DNA of 64,000 nt from Lethocerus indicus (Eukaryota; Arthropoda; Insecta; Hemiptera; Belostomatidae): positions 2,666,001-2,730,000 of the forward strand of contig JACDQD010000103.1 of the NCBI GenBank assembly GCA_019843655.1, read 5' to 3'. The position numbers and the translations under genes were made by a program. How positions within the stretch are numbered: position 1 is the first letter of the stretch; each line of letters starts with the position of its first letter. Of this stretch, positions 22,850-35,800 are shown one piece after another. A model generated the notes under the pieces. The model was not told the origin of the DNA. It saw only the letters and a list, made by a program, of their open reading frames with translations, and did not search any database.

Positions 22850-24930
22850 TATTAAATTTACGCCTTTTGAATTGCTCCGTCCATATACCCCTAAAACCTA
22901 CCTGTTATAGTACCTTGGATAAAGATTTGAGCCATTGCCCTTTACTGTTCAAATGTAAATATCTGATCTAGTGATAAATTTTCTTTTCCACTTAACTTAC
23001 AACACTAATACATTTCAAAGGGACTAATACCAATAAAATCTATGTATCGTATACGGCAATTTTTGGTTAAATTAAACCATAAATAAGTAACGGAAAAAGA
23101 ACAAGTCTTCCTATCACAGCTTACTAAAGGACTCAGTCGCAAAAAGTAATGTAAATTGATCCTTAATTTTGTTCGAAATTTCCAGTATGTAGACTGTACC
23201 GTACACACAGGGAAGTGTAATCCATTTTTCGTTCAATGATAAATCATATTATAGCAGCCGACATGTTTATGCACTACATGTATGCTAAGAGCCACTACGA
23301 TGCCAATGACTCTTTATTGGCCGAATATGATAGGATCCGTCAATTTTAAACTAATGTCTGCTTAATTACCGAACTAGACTATTAAACGAGAATTTTTTTT
23401 GGTGGTGAGAAAATGGACCGAAAAAGCGAGAGCGAAAAGAAAATCACACGAACGATGCGGTTCATTCACCGCTATTCTGAATGAACCGGTAACAAACATA
23501 CTCTAATTTTATTGTAATTTATTATGAACAACAATTTCAAAGATATCACCTCTATTTTTTCATTATTAAAATAAAAAAATAATAAAATGTAATATTTTTG
23601 TAATAATTGGCGAGCGCCGTTTGCTCTTCTATTTATAATACGTGATACTAACCCGCATAACCGGCAAGTTCGGCGGTGTAGTATCTAACGGCGAAATATA
23701 GTACAATGTAACATAGTAGAGTTACCGTGTTTTAATAAACTAAAATAAAAACCTATACCACCAAGATAATTTGATTAAATTCTCTAGTGTAAATTAATTA
23801 TTAATGTCAATGTAAATTAAATTAATTAAGTAATTTAATATTAAATTACTTTATATCATCCCACCCTCTTTTAGACTACCCCACCAGCCTTCAGAATCTA
23901 CCTACATGTTTTGTATAAAAATAAATCGAATAAATGTTTCGGCACAGATTGGGCTGCATATAAATTTTACCGAGTGCTAGATCCGGTCACGGAACATTAT
24001 TATTTCATACGTTCAATAAAATAATTTGTGTTGAAAATATTCCGGGTTATTGGTCCGAAATTTACGATGTTTTTTCACAAAAGGGGGGATTATTCCGAGC
24101 CAGTCAATTATAATGGTATCTCTTATCAACACGTAGTTAAACTGTTGATCAGTACTATCACACGGATTAATAAGATGATCGAATAGGTTAGCCAAATACC
24201 AGAGGAACGGACGGCGCGTTCGGTTGTAAACAACTCAGTAAGACAGATAAAACATTAATCGCAATTTTTTTCTTTTAATAGATTCGGAGTAATTCATAGA
24301 ACAGAGCATGATCTCGAACAGCTCTTACCGGATGAATAATAATTTGTCAATAATGGCTATCATATTTACATCCTATTGAATAATAAATACCGCTATTTTC
24401 TATTCAAAAAATAATATCAACATAAAAGTTGGTTTTCCACAGTGCATAGCGATACAGGTAGATTTAGAATATTCAGACCAACATAACGATAATTGAAAGT
24501 AAATAGCAAAATATAACGAATAATAATGTGCCATTCTTTCCTGTATAGTTGAAGTGTTTCTCTCATAAAAACCTAGTATTAATTTGAGGAAAATAATATC
24601 TAGCGGATTCTCTCATAATGAATGTAGATTATGAAAACAAGGAAACGTACGTTTATCAGAATAAACGCGCACCCAGTTCCCCTACAAACAATTAACGTCG
24701 GATTCAATTAATTAATATATTCAATAATACGACCTCCCGGGCATTTTGCCCGTGTCGGTTGAATAAGTAATGAATGACTCGGTGAATAAGCGGACGCGTT
24801 TGGGCGCAGTGAGTGTAGAAGGCGAGGCTACAAGAGCCGGTGAAAATTGACGGTCAATTAGTCGATTATCGCCGGCAACAGGTAACAGCGGCGGGCCCAG
24901 TTAATCGCCGCTCGGCCGGGCTCGATCGAA
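22850..24930. other. Intergenic DNA after gene 2
   Basis: About 2 kb of AT-rich DNA with no supported gene. TGATACTAACCCGCA at 23643-23657 is shared with 10019-10033. Nothing else was seen. Confidence 0.5.
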
Positions 24931-24944
24931 GCGTTTGTCCTTGT

Positions 24945-24975
24945 TATATAAAAACCGGGCCGAGGAAAACCAGTA
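24945..24975 (+). promoter_or_regulatory. TATA and initiator of small Pro-rich ORF
   Basis: TATATAAAAA at 24945-24954 and an arthropod-type initiator CCAGTA at 24970-24975, about 26-30 bp apart. The spacing is as expected for a TATA-driven insect gene. The ATG of the following ORF is at 25003. Confidence 0.6.
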
Positions 24976-25002
24976 GGGAAAAAATTGGGACAAAAAATAG
25001 TG

Positions 25003-25143
25003 ATGTTGACTTGTTTTAGTGACGTCAAACTTTACGGTAGGAGAGCGCCGCCGCCGCCGCCGCCGCCGTCCAGGAAAGCGAGTTGGCTGGCAGATCTGAC
25101 GGCGGCCGAGGCTTCCGTCGCCGCACTTAAATTCAAAACGTAA
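25003..25143 (+). CDS. Pro-rich small ORF or first exon, unknown
   Basis: An ATG 30 bp after a good TATA/initiator pair opens a 46-codon frame that ends in TAA at 25141-25143. It contains a run of seven prolines from a (CCG)n repeat, followed by SRKASWLADLTAAEASVAAL. A strong donor (C|GTAAGT, exon end 25139) overlaps the stop, so this could equally be a first exon ending in phase 2. Composition is GC- and CpG-rich and looks coding. There is no signal peptide. I did not find a convincing second exon: splicing to 26230 is out of frame with the 168-aa ORF, and exon 3 of gene 3 has a matching phase but lies 11 kb away. Not recognised as any family. Confidence 0.4.
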   Translation: MLTCFSDVKLYGRRAPPPPPPPSRKASWLADLTAAEASVAALKFKT

Positions 25144-26234
25144 GTGCCCCAGGAGTGTTTTTGAAATCGGTTATTAGCACATTTACCGTCCACAATATCG
25201 TCATTAACCTGCCACTCACCTCTCGTTCTTTCGATCCATCCTTCGACAGATTAATTCAAGTTAATTACTTCGAGTTTCCAGAATTTTTTATATCCTTTCG
25301 AACATCAAAGTAAATTTATTTTTCCGAATTTTACCGAATTGACTATTTGTGCGTACACAAAGTCAAATATTTTGTAATTATAAATATTAAATAATCAATG
25401 CGCGAATAAAGCGTGGTACAAATTTAATCGTGTACTAAAAAGCAGTTTCCACTATCTGACGAAAGAAAGCCTTAATATATAGATAAAATGTATTAAATTA
25501 TTACTTTCATATTTAAAAACTAACATTTAATAATTTGAATAGATTTGATTTAATTTTTTAAAATTTATAAAAAAAAATAAATTTTATTTTATAGTACTAT
25601 CATGAAACTACAACAAATATAAAACAATATCAAAGTAAAGGTTCATAGCCTGTGCATTGTAAAGGTTGTTTGCACAGTTACTTGAAAATGAGTAACTGAC
25701 TTATCAATAATTATGATAACATTTTGGAAAAATTTGTATGACCAGTACCTTGTAGCTGATAGTACTCTAGTGTTTTGATAGTGGCATACCTTTTCTAAAC
25801 TTCCAGTCAGAACTTAAAACTGTATGTTCAATTAATATTTATATATTTTTAATATATGTTTATACATATTTAATTTTGTATACAATTTAAAGGAACTATT
25901 TATTTACAGATATCTGCAGTTATCTGCGGACAAAATCATTTCAACCCAATTTTATGCTCTTTGTAATTGAAAGTATGAATGTCAACCTCATTCACAGCAT
26001 AAAAGCATCTTGATATTTATCCAGTTCTAACTACACAACCACCATTGATAAGGAGCCTGTTGTTCTAGGATAATAATAGTTGAAAAGTTATTTCCTCAAT
26101 ATAAGAATATATTTACTTAGTTAAATTTTACTAATACATTGATGGATTTATATCAATTAGTAGTTATGTTGATATGGAAAAGTGCACTCTAAAGTAAGGA
26201 ATATTGGAAAAAAAATATTTTTCAAATAGCCAAA

Positions 26235-26744
26235 ATGTTGAAAAAAATAGTTATTCTTATTGAAAACATTAACAAGGCTTTTAATGCAGCAGTAAGAGTT
26301 GTTTCAGTTTTGTTGAAGTTAATAGATTCAATAGCAAAACTTGTCAATGCACTTATAAATACAATAATATTTTTTGTTAGAGTTTTTGATTCAATAGGGT
26401 GGATAGCACTGAATATTGTAAAAGGAGTAAACATAATTCTAACTGGTATGCTTGTTGTAATTCGAGCTTTTTCCATTTTTTTGAACATTTTACCAAATGT
26501 CATCAATGGTCTGGACAATATACTAATATTTTTAGGCCTATTTCTGGACATATTTCCGGAAATTGTGAAGAAATTAAATTTATTTCGCATTCCAATGCTG
26601 TCATTACTCATTGTATTTACAATACTCATTCAACAAATTAATAACATATATTTATCACTAATGACTGTTTTCAGTGTGTATTCAATTAGTATTAGAAAAA
26701 TGTACACATTGAAACTTCCAAAGCCATTCAATATGTCTTAATAA
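26235..26744 (+). CDS. Intronless hydrophobic protein, unknown
   Basis: A 168-codon frame (last sense codon ends 26741, stop TAA 26742-26744) in an AT-rich region where random frames are much shorter. The protein is extremely rich in Ile, Leu, Val, Phe and Asn, with Lys spaced through the first half. It looks like a chain of amphipathic or membrane-embedded helices: roughly residues 3-40, 44-80, 85-105 and 118-145, the last the most hydrophobic (MLSLLIVFTILI). The last ~20 residues are basic (RKMYTLKLPKPF). The frame is open upstream to 26193, but the first ATG is used. An antisense frame of 135 codons overlaps and may reflect composition only. No family is recognised. The location in a CpG-depleted block suggests a transcribed unit. 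It could be a real species-specific gene, an exon of a larger gene, or a decayed retrocopy. Confidence 0.4.
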
Positions 26745-28001
26745 AACGACTCTAAAATTGTATTGCACAAGGTGTATCAGTATGTTGAATCTAAGATTGT
26801 TGAAAATTTATTATTGTTTTAATATTGATTTTTTAATTAAAAAAAAATATTTTTTAATTATTTTCTAAGAAAAGAAAAGTTATTATTATTAGTGTTATTA
26901 AAATGGTACTGATTTATTTTACATCATAAAAACAATGCAATCATTTCAGTATTCCAAATTATTATCTTATGGTAAAAAAGCTGAGCAATAGTCCAGATAA
27001 ATTTGTAATTAATTTCAAGGTATTCTTTAAATGGTAAAATACACCAATTTTTCCACTGAACCAAAGTTCAGTTATATTAATATTTCTATTTTAAATAATT
27101 TCAATTCCAAAATATTTTTGATATGATAAAATGAAATAACATAATGAACTGTTAAATAAATAAAAATCGCGAAATATTTGAAAATACCTCAACATTATCG
27201 AAATAATAAATAAATATTTTACTAATATTGAAATAGTAAAATATTTGGAAACATTCAATGAAATGAATACAGTATACAGAATATTTAAGGATTTTATTTT
27301 TATAATATAGTTATGAGTATAATAACCTGATAGTAATTATATTCAAGACTGAATTCATTGTTTGCTCAAAATATGTCAATACTTTTATAATTGACATTAT
27401 TTTATAAAAACGTAACATTATTTTATTGTGAATTTTTCTCATCTGATTTATTCTTAACCCCTTTTCTTTATTTTATTTAATACTTAGTTTTATAGCAGTA
27501 TCCAAAGATTTTGTTCCATTTTGCTGTCTCCTCTTTCTCATTGGATAGTATTGATTCATAATTTCACTAATATATGCAAATACTAATATTTTTATTGCTG
27601 TTTATGTAGCCATTCATTATTCCTTAAATATTTTCTATAATTACTGTACCAGTTCTTATGGTGGTAAGATGCCACCCTAACACAATCAGTCTGGCCCAAA
27701 AATCATACATGCAAGAGGAGGCAGAAAATGTTGTAGACAATATTATATTATTAAAATTAGAGTATTTTACAATTATTTCCTATTGTTGTATATATGTAAT
27801 TGTTGCATGTGAGATAAAAATGTAATACAAATGTTTTCAACTTAATATATTAAACCTGTAATCTATATTTTTAATATTACATTATATTTTTTGATAATGT
27901 TCATATACTTTATGCACATATACTTTTGTTTATTGTACTTTACCATTCTGTATAATGTATAGTCCGAATGTAATTTTTATTTTTGTCAAAATGAAAAACA
28001 A

Positions 28002-28022
28002 TAAATGAAAATTTATAATAAA
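28002..28022 (+). terminator. Candidate polyadenylation signals
   Basis: Two AATAAA hexamers at about 28002 and 28017 lie at the right edge of the CpG-depleted block. They would end a transcript including the 168-aa ORF with a ~1.3-kb 3' UTR. Confidence 0.35.
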
Positions 28023-28139
28023 GTGCATATTAATCAAGTGTAAATTGCTTCTGTTTATTCCCATTGATTAGAAATACGCTAACTTATGTTTAATAATATT
28101 TTAAAAATATATAATAAAATAATATTCGTTTAGCGTATC

Positions 28140-28375
28140 TGTTTTGTAGCTTTTCTGGACAAACAACGTCCGGAAAATCACAATAACATGACAGATATAT
28201 ATAAACACGAAAAACAGACGACCACCACAGTACAAGTGACAGTGACAGAATGCCCAAAAAACATCCTAAGTGCCAAAGTGACTAACACCGCTACTGAAGA
28301 TGGCGAACATCCAAACCGGTCTAGCAAAAGACCAAACTCGCGACAGGAGACTGAAACACACGAAATCTGCGGTAA
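28140..28375 (+). mobile_element. Dispersed element tail, copy 2, without array
   Basis: Similar to 17550-17800 and 42640-42830 across ACAATAAC, CACAGTAC, GTGACAGTGACA, CATCCTAAGTGCCAAAGTGA and CTAACACCG. It contains the hammerhead-like motif at 28290-28324 (GCTA, CTGAAGA, ACCGGTC, TAGC), but the invariant G of GAAA is C (28312), so it should be inactive. No 70-bp array is attached, which shows that tail and array can be separated. Confidence 0.6.
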
Positions 28376-28399
28376 AATAATATTCGAATTTTACATTTC

Positions 28400-30614
28400 G
28401 GTATGCATAGCACAACACTACATTGAGACAATTAAATGAATTTAGTTTCATACCTTCACATTTTATTTTCGACCTATCCACAAATTTTACATCCGACATC
28501 ATGGGTTTGAAATTAATATTGAATGACAACGAATAGCATTTCGAAGAAAGTGATATTGAGACTACAAAGCTTTTCGTGTACTCGTTTCTCAGAAACGAAT
28601 TTACGGGCGCCCCTCATATTTAGACACGAAGGTAATGTCGCAGGCCTCCAATACGGTGGTCATTAATTCGGGCTATTCATATCCTGGACTCATTGTCAAA
28701 TATGAGCCACTGACCTTTCCATCGGTGTTCCGCAAAGACAACCTGTATGTGTCCTGTACAGTATTGTACAAACCCTATTAAACACATTAATTTCCTTGAT
28801 TTTATGACACTCAGCTTTATTTTATGTTGTTCGATAGCATATTAATTTCCGATAGATGCGAGGGAATGGCGGGAAACATCCCGAAGTCCGTCTGCCTTAA
28901 TTTTCAGCCCTAAAATAATCCCAGATGCCATCGTAACAGTCATATCATATAATCGCAATTTACGCTGTATTATTATTTTATTACCTGGTATTATATTATA
29001 CAATCCCTAGAATTACCATTAATTTCTTAAAAACGCTAGAGGAGATTTTTCACAAGTGAGTAAAAGCATTCCCACGATATTCCAGTTCCAAATTTGGTTC
29101 CTTATACCACCATCGGATCGACTTTTTATCTGCAAAAGTATGACTACTCATATTGGATAAAAAAAAATTCTCCCATTTTTGTATGGAAAATTAAAAGGAA
29201 TGCGGAAGAACAGTACGGATGAGGAAGAAACAGAAAGACGGAGGGAACTTATTATCGACAATGTCAGTCTTTGTTCAATAAGCACAAGTTTAAAAATACA
29301 TTTTACCTTCCGCGACGCGGCAGCGTACGCACCTGCCATTTTCTGGACAAGAATGTATATAACCAATCAGAAACCGGATGTATCGCGACAATTTGGGATA
29401 TACACTATCCGATTTAAAGTACCGCCAAGAAATATTAGGAACTAATACCATGTAAAACACGCCAGTATTTTATACTCGGTCACTGTATTTATGTTGGAAT
29501 TTTTTTTTATAGTACTATAAGGCACCCAAGATAGAATCACTCTGTTTCTTAAGTTATTGAGACCGGTTGCAATTCGACGGCCTGCATTTTCCGCCTTTCT
29601 CCGTACAGCGGCCGACAACCTTTTCACGGCGGGCCTACAGCTGTTATAACTTAACAGTGTGTCTAAGCAAACATAGCAAGCATTATATTAAGTGGGGCGA
29701 TCAAAGGCAAACGAGAATATAATTCATATTTTATTGTTCTCAGTTCAGTGTTTTCAGTCGAAGTGCCTAATTGAGGAAAATATCAAACTCTGGGTAATTG
29801 GTCTTACACTATATCTCTCTCTATCCACTGAGAAGTATCAAAGACAACTAACGCCGGCGGCTTCGGAATTCTCTGTCAATTACTCCTCATTCCTAACCTA
29901 CTGCCATTATAGATGGACATTTCGCCACTGGTACTGAGAGCGGAGGGCCTTATATAACATAAGCGAATGGAGTTCACTAACTAGAGTATACTCGTTGCGG
30001 ACCAGTAGTGTTTTATTCCCTGTTTTATTTTTATTTGCTTTGACAACTGGCTTATGTTGAACCTTCCTTCTGAAGCGTGAATGGATGATTTTATTAACTT
30101 ACGTGGGAAAGGCATTGACAGAAACTGGAATAGGGACTGATAAAATATATAATCCAACATAGAATAGGGAAATAACCTCACCAAAGCATTGTATTAAATA
30201 TGTATGTCTATAGTACTATACACATATCCATATTTTATACACATTTACTTCGAAGGTTTGTTGTAACTCATAGCATGTATACTTTTATGTTCGCAATTGA
30301 TTTACATCAAGGTCCTTCTATTTTGACCGCTTGAAGGTGACTAGCATTAATAACAATTAAAGAAACTCCATTAGATGAAAGCAATAGGAAAATATATCAT
30401 TAAACGTTTTTTCTGGACTTTTTTTTACATTCAATATTTTTATTTTTGTATTGTATTTTTTCCTTTCCTCGTTCGATTCTCACTTGTATCTGATGTGGTG
30501 CAACAAACTATTCAAATCCTGTTCCCGTGGTATATTCATGACGGCACCATTAAGTCTTCTTAGGGGAATTACTGGACAAGTATAGGTCGAGTTATTTCCC
30601 ATTGACGGACAACG

Positions 30615-30665
<51 letters not shown>

Positions 30666-31480
30666 CCCTTAATGGTTGTACATCAAAAAGGTACAGATAC
30701 AACAATATAAAATTCAATAAATAGTATAGTATAAATTGTTGTCAGTTAAAAATGTTGTTCAGTTCAAATATTTAATTTTTAAGACTGACTTATGGATTTT
30801 TTTGTATTATAGAATTATTTATATATTTGTTCTTATAATATTGTAAATTCAGAATAATGATTTTGCCAAGCAATAATCATAGAATTCCATTCACTACAGG
30901 ATGTGATCAGCCATTATGACAACGAACCGTTAAATGAATTTTCACAATGCTCTCATAAATTAAGTATAAATAATTTATCAGCTGGTTTTGTATTATTTAT
31001 AGGGGCATTTATATATACAGTAAGCAGTAGGACATGAAAGAAACTTGGAATTATCGTTCGGGGACCGACAATCCTACAGCGCATACTATTCGATTAATGA
31101 ATTATAAGATTATAAAATGAGTGTAGACATATGACGAATGTCATCAATTCAATTCTCTATTTAAATTTTAACTGATTATAAAAATGGGGTTCACTGACTA
31201 CAGTATATCCATCAGCTATCTAATTTCAAGTTTGTTCCATACTACAAGTTTTCTACACAAAAATGAAAATATGGGGTTATTTTGGGGTAACAAAATGAAA
31301 TATTGTTTAGTAGCATTAAATCACGCAGTGGGAGTTGAGCATTTTCTGCTTCTTGCGCTCGTGTTTTGACATTCAGTTGACATGGTAGAAGGATATGCCG
31401 AAAGTCGAAAAAAAGTAGTACCGAAAAAAGGAGAAAAGTAAACGGGTTTTGAACCAGTCGTAATTGCAGCGGGCAGCGAG
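28400..31480. other. Intergenic DNA upstream of gene 3
   Basis: About 3 kb without a supported gene. It contains a (TA)n run at 30616-30663 and isolated TATA-like strings (for example 29951) that lead to no spliceable ATG exon. Confidence 0.5.
30616..30663. repeat. (TA)n microsatellite
   Basis: About 48 bp of uninterrupted AT dinucleotides. Confidence 0.95.
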
Positions 31481-31483
31481 GGA

Positions 31484-32090
31484 AGTAAAACGGACTGACC
31501 GCAGGTCCTGAAAATAGACTTACGGCCGGGGTGAATCAGGTATACGTTTATCTGGGGGGAGGCCAGGGCATCGCGGATATAGCCGGGTAATACCGGCGCT
31601 AAACTCTAAGTTCGTGAGCCTTACCCCCTCACCCAATGCTAGGCTCAACAAGAAAGGAATATTTATATATACTTCTAGAAAATTAGAATCTCTGATGGTG
31701 GATATAGCTACTTCTATATTTATTTTAAGGGTCCATTTATATAAAGTTTCGAACAAGTGTTTGATACTACAACGCTTTTAATCAAATTTAGGACGCACGT
31801 TTCAATAGTTGTTAATGGAATAAATATTTCCTTTTTTCGGATTCAATATATTTTTCTGTTGTGTGAGTATGACAGTAGCCACTAATAGCGTAACCGTACT
31901 ATAATCTATTTGGTGTAGGAAATATTCCGATCGAGAAAGGAGGGAAATATCATTTGTCTTGAGGTTTTTTTAGTGCGGGGGAGGAAAAACGGACTGAGCG
32001 CAGGTCCTAAAAATAGCCCAACGGCCGTATCGCGGATGTACCCCGGGTAATACCGCCGTTGAACGGTAAAGTTCGTGAGCCCCCTCCCGC
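31484..32090 (+). repeat. Direct duplication upstream of gene 3
   Basis: Two imperfect direct copies about 502 bp apart. Both contain AAAACGGACTGA, CGCAGGTCCT, AAAATAG, ACGGCCG, TATCGCGGAT or CATCGCGGAT, CGGGTAATACC and AAGTTCGTGAGCC. Copy A runs from about 31484 to 31622, and copy B from 31986 to 32084 with a short internal deletion. Copy B lies directly before a GC-rich stretch and the possible first exon of gene 3, so a duplicated regulatory module is possible. Confidence 0.75.
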
Positions 32091-32148
32091 TAGCCGGCAC
32101 GGGCCCACCGGTCCGAAACCCCGGGCGGGGCCGCTGACTGATCTCTTC

Positions 32149-32277
32149 CAGTTAAGGATGTGGGCAGCGGGTCCGGGCGAAAGTCCCCTATATTTGCCGC
32201 GGCCGATCGACTTATCCCCGTCAAACCTCCTCCGGCGCCCGTACAGTGACGATCTAGACCCGCCCACAGACCCCAAG
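32149..32277 (+). other. Candidate 5' exon of gene 3
   Basis: A GC-rich segment starting at an initiator-like CCAGTT (32149) and ending at a donor, AAG|GTAGGA (exon end 32277). An ATG at 32158 opens 40 codons that reach the donor in phase 0. Coding use would place a 40-residue Pro-rich stretch before the signal peptide of gene 3, which is unlikely for a secreted cuticular protein, so this is more probably 5' UTR. No TATA box is evident at the right distance. Confidence 0.35.
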
Positions 32278-32888
32278 GTAGGAAATCGCCTATTTATTTT
32301 TTACCGCCGCTTTTAATTTTTTCTTAAATGCACTCTTAGTTACGCCTATAAGAGAAAGTTACGATTTATGAGTTATTCGTGCAATATAGGTTCGTTGGTA
32401 CAACTTAATATTTTTGCTCCTGATTAAAACATTGAAACGGTATAAACATTTTTTATTAGGGAATTTGGAATAATTCGTTTTTATATATATTTATTAAACA
32501 ATAATAATAACACGGGGGCGGGTTAATATTTTTTTGAGGTTTTTTTTATTTCCATCATTTACCATTAAATTATTATCCGGAAATATATATAATTGGTTAT
32601 ATGATACGAATATTGTATATGATAAAATAAAGTGGGAAATTTCAATAATTAAATACAAAACTTCATTTTAATTGATCGAATTCACTAAGTAGTCACAGAA
32701 AGAACGAAGAAAGATCGGAAATCATAAATGGCACAAGTTAAAAACATGTCATTAAAAATAAATGAAAATAAAAATATTGCCTAGTGGCGGCTGCATCCAC
32801 AGTTTCTGATTTAAAGTAAAAATGTCATTATCTTTTGAACGCCTATTGAGAAGCTTCGAACGTTTATAATCTTTTGTTCTGCCGGCAG

Positions 32889-35800
32889 ATGTCCGCTATG
32901 AGCAGCTTGTCGTTGTTGCTGATACTGGGAGTGGCGAGGAACGCCCTGAGCGCTCCCCCTGCCGTAAGGGAGTACCAGCGTCCGAACGGTTTCAGCGACG
33001 TGAAGAGGATCCAGGACAACAGAGGGGCCGACGGATACAACCTCCAGTGAGTATATTGGAATCTTATGACGTATGTTACCGTGTTAACATAATTCAGATT
33101 AAACGACCAGCCATAATCAGGGTACAGGGCAACAGACCGAAATTCTCTTCGAACGGCGAATTATTGGGAAGAAAAAAATCGTAACAAAATAAAAACCAAC
33201 GCGGTCGGATAGCATGAGTAAATAAAAACAATGAAAATGTCAATTTACAATTCAGAAACGTAATACAAGTACGATAAAATTTAAAGCTATATTCTTTACT
33301 TAGAGTATGGAAGTTCTAAATTTATGAATCCTTTCGATTGTGAAATCGGGAGGTAAATGTACTTAGCAGATTCGGAATGGCACCTCTATCGCATTCGAAG
33401 GCATTCGCATAAGTCAATGCTCGAATTAGAAAGTTGCTTTGGGGTGCATTAAGCCCCGTCAATTTGAGGCCGGCTCTGTTGGGGCGAGTATCGCAACCGC
33501 CGACGCCCTCCCACCCCCCGAAGTTGGGAGGACTTCTCCATGAAATTCATACCATTTCCAACTGCTCCGTTCTGCTGTCCGACTATCCGGTGTCAGGAAA
33601 CCCGAGCGCTGGGAAACCGTTGTGCAATCCGGACCGCCGGTGCTGAAGCCGTTCTGTCACGGGACAGAATCAAACGAACCCGAATGCTCGAGAAGCGTTC
33701 GCGATTTTAGTACGAGCTTTATAAGTTCTTTGCACAGACATTTATCGGAACGAAATTACAAACTCTAATTTAAAGCTTCCCCAGCTGATGAGTACAATAA
33801 TTGAAAATAATAATTAAATTAACTAAAATTACTTCATAAATGTAATACCGTCGTAAATGCGATCTATTACGCACGTCGCTTGATGAATTCGCTTGTACAC
33901 TTCAATTCGTAAATGGGCTCTTTAACGTTTATATATGCATCGTACGCGAAACTGACTTTTATTACTCGAAAATCGCTCGAGGGACGGACATTCCGAACTT
34001 TCACGGAACACCGGCCGCCCCGTTTCAACCTTAAACTATATAATTTAAATGCTTGAACCAATACGCAATGCATGTGACCGATATGTGAAAACTGTTTCGG
34101 CAAGCGGGTGAGCGGGGCAATTATTAGACAGGTAGTGGCAAACGGAGCGAGCGGGGTGTGTCCGGGTCCCGCCTTTGAAATAAAACCGATACCGTTCCAT
34201 CGGGAATGTCGGCGGCTCCGTTTCCCAGAAGAGAGTTCAATAAAGCCACAATAAATTGTAGTTCATCGGCCCAATAATAATTCACGCGGAACGAGGGCTA
34301 AGGACCTGTTCACGATTTTCCAACAGTCTAAAAAAAATTCGTTAAAAAAACCCCCTTAAATTGCTCCGAAGACCCATTCTTTTTTCGTTGTTTCTTTCAT
34401 ATCTTATAGTCAGTTCCGACAATTACCTTAGAAAACGGAGTGCATAATTGTTCTTTTTTTTGGTTTGGCTAACTATCTGAGTTAATGTTATTCAACCGTG
34501 TCGTTTAAATAGAAATATTATTTTACGAATCTTCGGGGGAACTTTGGAAGAAAAAACTGTACATTCTTTTGTAATAGTTAAAACTATTAATTATTCTAGA
34601 AACATTAATACTAGTTGGTGCAACGGTTCAAGTCATGCTTTCACATTGCGGTTGCTTTTTCCTTCATTTCTATTTAAGGCTATATAATTGTTGAACTAGC
34701 AGAAAAAAGCTTTCTCGTCTAACCAAATGCGCAGTTTTTATTCCGACAAATTAAAAGCTATAATTTTTCAATCGGGTTTACGATCGGAATTGCTAAACGA
34801 ATTGGGCGCGTACATTTTTGCCAGTAGGCGTCGAATTGCGTTAGTATAAATAGGGCCTATTTAATACAATACAGCCGACCGGTCGGCCTAGATGCATACA
34901 ATAGGGAATTAATCAAAGTTCGTTGCTCAAGCCAGACGGCGTACTCGGAAAGCGCCCATCCAACGAGTTGTTTAAATCACTTTCTCAACATAACGGGGAC
35001 TTTCCCGAACTGCTCGGACTGAAATAGTCGAAGGTTGAAAATTAGCGGCTCATCGCGCTCGATTGGGTCGGCGTAACGCGTAACAGGAGCCGGTACTGTC
35101 GGCAAGGTCGTTTGTAAATTGTAAACTGGTCTATCGCAGATAAAAAGCGCCGTAGGCTCAACGTGTATTATCGGAGCAGGAAATCCGCTTCTGTTTTCGC
35201 CAATACTCGTACTGAATTTTCTTAAAGCCATTTCGCCTTTAAATTATTACAGACAATGTAAATTTACTAACACTCGTCTTGTCATTGCTGTCATTACTTC
35301 AGGGCTGGCTGTCTAGTTTTTGACCAACAAATTACAGAGTAACAGTAGAAGATATGGCTCAAAGGATGTTCGTATCTAACACGCGTTCGCACTACACCTG
35401 GGTGGCTTAGGTTTTTTTCAGGACACCAAATAATAATCATTAAAAAAATCCTCCCCAGCGATCACTTACGCGCGTCGTTTGCAGGTGTGGCATCCTGCCT
35501 GCAATGTTACAAGTATAACAAGCATTGTGATATTCCGGAACTTACCAAAATACCGGTACCTCGTTCGCCCCTAGGACTTGGCGCGTGGGTGGTACCGCCT
35601 CGGCAAATATACGGTTATTAAATATCGGTCTGATGTTATCTGCGGGTCAGACATGACTCGGAGTTCGGTGGAAAAAGGAAGGAGACAACTGTCGGTAACA
35701 GGTACAAGGCTGCAGCCGGGGCCCTACCCCTCCGCTACACGCCTCCGCTCACGGCACCCTCGAAAAATACAACGGGCAATCCCATTTCAAGTCCGCATTC

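Larger units (their letters stand above)
25490..28060. other. CpG-depleted AT-rich block
   Basis: I count about ten CpG in 2.6 kb, far fewer than in the flanking DNA, with many TG/CA. The same composition marks the arfaptin gene body at 55-62 kb. In insects with DNA methylation this pattern is typical of transcribed, germline-methylated genes. That reading is inference. The block contains the ORF at 26235-26741 and ends with AATAAA signals. Confidence 0.6.

Noticed and set aside
26222..26629. 135-codon antisense frame over the 168-aa ORF
   Set aside because: No promoter or start context; likely a by-product of skewed codon composition. It cannot be excluded entirely.
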